Below are positions 7,069-7,812 of a stretch of 7,812 bases of DNA, piece by piece. A program made the translations under genes and the position numbers. The DNA is from Nitrospirota bacterium (GTDB lineage Bacteria > Nitrospirota > Thermodesulfovibrionia > Thermodesulfovibrionales > Magnetobacteriaceae), in assembly GCA_015233485.1 (NCBI GenBank), contig JADFXO010000181.1:1-7812 (forward strand), given 5' to 3'. How positions within the stretch are numbered: the first letter of the stretch is position 1; every line of letters begins with the position of its first letter. Under the pieces are notes generated by a model. That model had not been told where the DNA came from. It was given only the letters and a program-made list of their open reading frames with translations, and made no database searches.

Positions 7069-7089
7069 GAAGGGGGATAATCCCCCTTC
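7069..7089. terminator. Perfect 9-bp G/C-run hairpin after the PLD gene (possible terminator or dispersed repeat)
   Basis: GAAGGGGGA (7069-7077) and TCCCCCTTC (7081-7089) pair perfectly around a TAA loop, 26 bp after the PLD stop codon. On the + strand no T-tract follows, so it is not a textbook rho-independent terminator. It may still stop the polymerase, protect the 3' end of the mRNA, or be one copy of a dispersed palindrome, since a second copy lies 52 bp away. Confidence 0.5.
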
Positions 7090-7120
7090 ACCCCGTATTC
7101 TCGCACATGTTTTATCTGTT

Positions 7121-7137
7121 GAAGGGGATAATCCCCC
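7121..7137. repeat. Second copy of the G/C-run palindrome
   Basis: GAAGGGGATAATCCCCC repeats the first 18 bases of the 7069 palindrome with one G deleted, offset by 52 bp. The perfect stem is shorter (GGGGA 7124-7128 with TCCCC 7132-7136, loop TAA). Two copies between convergent genes suggest either a bidirectional termination region or a REP-like repeat family. Confidence 0.6.
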
Positions 7138-7154
7138 GTCTTGTCGTTTGGGCT

Positions 7155-7169
7155 GCCGCCGTTGGCGGC
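7155..7169. terminator. Small GC hairpin downstream of the minus-strand gene
   Basis: GCCGCC (7155-7160) and GGCGGC (7164-7169) form a 6-bp stem with a three-base loop, about 14 bp beyond the stop of the leftward gene. No run of T follows on the minus strand, so the terminator call is weak. Confidence 0.3.
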
Positions 7170-7182
7170 TTGGGTACTCCGG

Positions 7183-7812
7183 CTAATAACCGATCAGATT
7201 TGGTTGGCCGCCGGGGCCGTTTATGCTGTCGTCGGAACATAAGTAGCCAAGCAGGTTGCGTTTGGGGAGTGTCGTGCCCTGAAAACAGGCCATCACCAGG
7301 CTCCGGCAATCGATTCCAGACGTCATCGTGGCTGACGCAGATGTCCAGCTGATTTTTGCCCCATAAGAGCAATTAACACAAGTATCGCCTGCTATACTGA
7401 AGGTGGTGGAATTGTCGGTAGTTGTATTATCGCCGGTAGTGGCATTGTCGCTGACACGTTTATAATCGCTGAGAGTAAGCACAGACATATTATCGATGGC
7501 AACCTGCTGATTATTAAAGGTGAGCCTTGCTGTCCTGCCTCTTTTAATTGTAAAGGCTGCGGGGAGGTCATAAGGTGTCTGGGTTGGTATCTGCTGCGCG
7601 TTGCTCATAACGGTAAAACCATTTCCAGTGGCATTGTCAGTAGAGAAATTTGATACAACGCAATAAACGGCCGCGCTATTCGCTGTATGCAGATAAGGAA
7701 AGCTGTAAACGACGTTATGATAACCTGTGAATCTGACCTTAACAGTAGTGTTTGACCTCATCGTTACAGTACATGTGCCGTTGTCTGAAACGCTGTCGCA
7801 ACCTGTCCAGTA
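7183..7812 (-). CDS. Secreted/surface protein, C-terminal part (5' end outside the window)
   Basis: The minus-strand frame ends with TAG at 7183-7185 and stays open to the window edge at 7812, giving 209 visible residues. The ATG at 7759-7761 is probably internal, because the 17 codons before it continue a recognisable motif. Residues 1-29 read W-T-G-C-D-S-V-S...C-T-V-T-M...V-K-V-R-F, the end of a beta repeat of the 'WsGCDsvsG-x-x-CtVtM-x-x-x-k-x-V-x-a-x-F' type common in large bacterial exported proteins. A second beta-rich region follows. Residues 125-137 are Thr/Asn/Asp low-complexity, then a Cys-rich tail carries C145-V-N-C148, C169, C176 and C192. Disulfides and an extracytoplasmic location are likely. 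No C-terminal sorting signal is recognised. It is convergent with the operon and functional linkage is not suggested. Confidence 0.75.
   Translation of the reverse strand, partial: YWTGCDSVSDNGTCTVTMRSNTTVKVRFTGYHNVVYSFPYLHTANSAAVYCVVSNFSTDNATGNGFTVMSNAQQIPTQTPYDLPAAFTIKRGRTARLTFNNQQVAIDNMSVLTLSDYKRVSDNATTGDNTTTDNSTTFSIAGDTCVNCSYGAKISWTSASATMTSGIDCRSLVMACFQGTTLPKRNLLGYLCSDDSINGPGGQPNLIGY

Noticed and set aside
7107..7352. 81-residue + strand open frame opposite the surface-protein gene
   Set aside because: It overlaps the palindrome region and the antisense of a frame with recognisable protein motifs; its translation is low in protein-like pattern and has no clear ribosome binding site.

Overview
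The window (7812 bp) looks like chromosome from an environmental Gram-negative bacterium. No gene fixes the lineage. The Ile-AUA and Arg-AGG/AGA rich codon use, the G-run Shine-Dalgarno sequences, the GGGGGATAATCCCCC-type palindromes and the 'W-x-G-C-D-S-V-S' surface repeat remind me of Nitrospirota (Thermodesulfovibrio/Magnetobacterium-like) or Desulfobacterota. This is a weak inference. No rRNA, tRNA, CRISPR array, insertion sequence or phage gene was seen.

Layout. (a) 136-2058 (+) is a complete two-TM, HAMP-containing sensor diguanylate cyclase. It has an intact GGEEF active site, an intact RxxD inhibitory site and a Cys-rich GAF-like middle domain. (b) After a 172-bp gap with a plausible extended -10 promoter come three tightly spaced + strand genes. 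The first, 2231-3766, is an endonuclease/exonuclease/phosphatase (EEP) enzyme with an N-terminal hydrophobic segment, an Ala/Pro linker, a helical region and two HTH-like repeats. The second, 3796-5424, is a Fic-domain protein with a variant Fic motif, a putative TxxxE inhibitory motif and a C-terminal CBM21-like beta domain. The third, 5427-7043, is a phospholipase D superfamily enzyme with two HKD motifs and an unassigned beta-rich N-terminal domain. (c) A 139-bp convergent intergenic region carries two copies of a G/C-run palindrome. (d) The minus strand from 7183 to the window edge encodes the C-terminal part of a secreted or surface protein whose N-terminus lies outside the window.

How the genes may work together. 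The gaps of 29 bp and 2 bp make the EEP-Fic-PLD trio a very likely single transcription unit. It combines three enzyme folds common in bacterial toxins, conflict systems and signalling: phosphodiester cleavage (EEP), nucleotidyl transfer to proteins (Fic) and phosphodiester or phospholipid cleavage (PLD). Each core carries non-catalytic domains that look like targeting or sensing modules. No obvious immunity gene, NTPase switch or transporter accompanies them. The trio is the best candidate here for an undescribed system, but its substrate and purpose cannot be read from sequence. The diguanylate cyclase has its own leader and is probably regulated separately.
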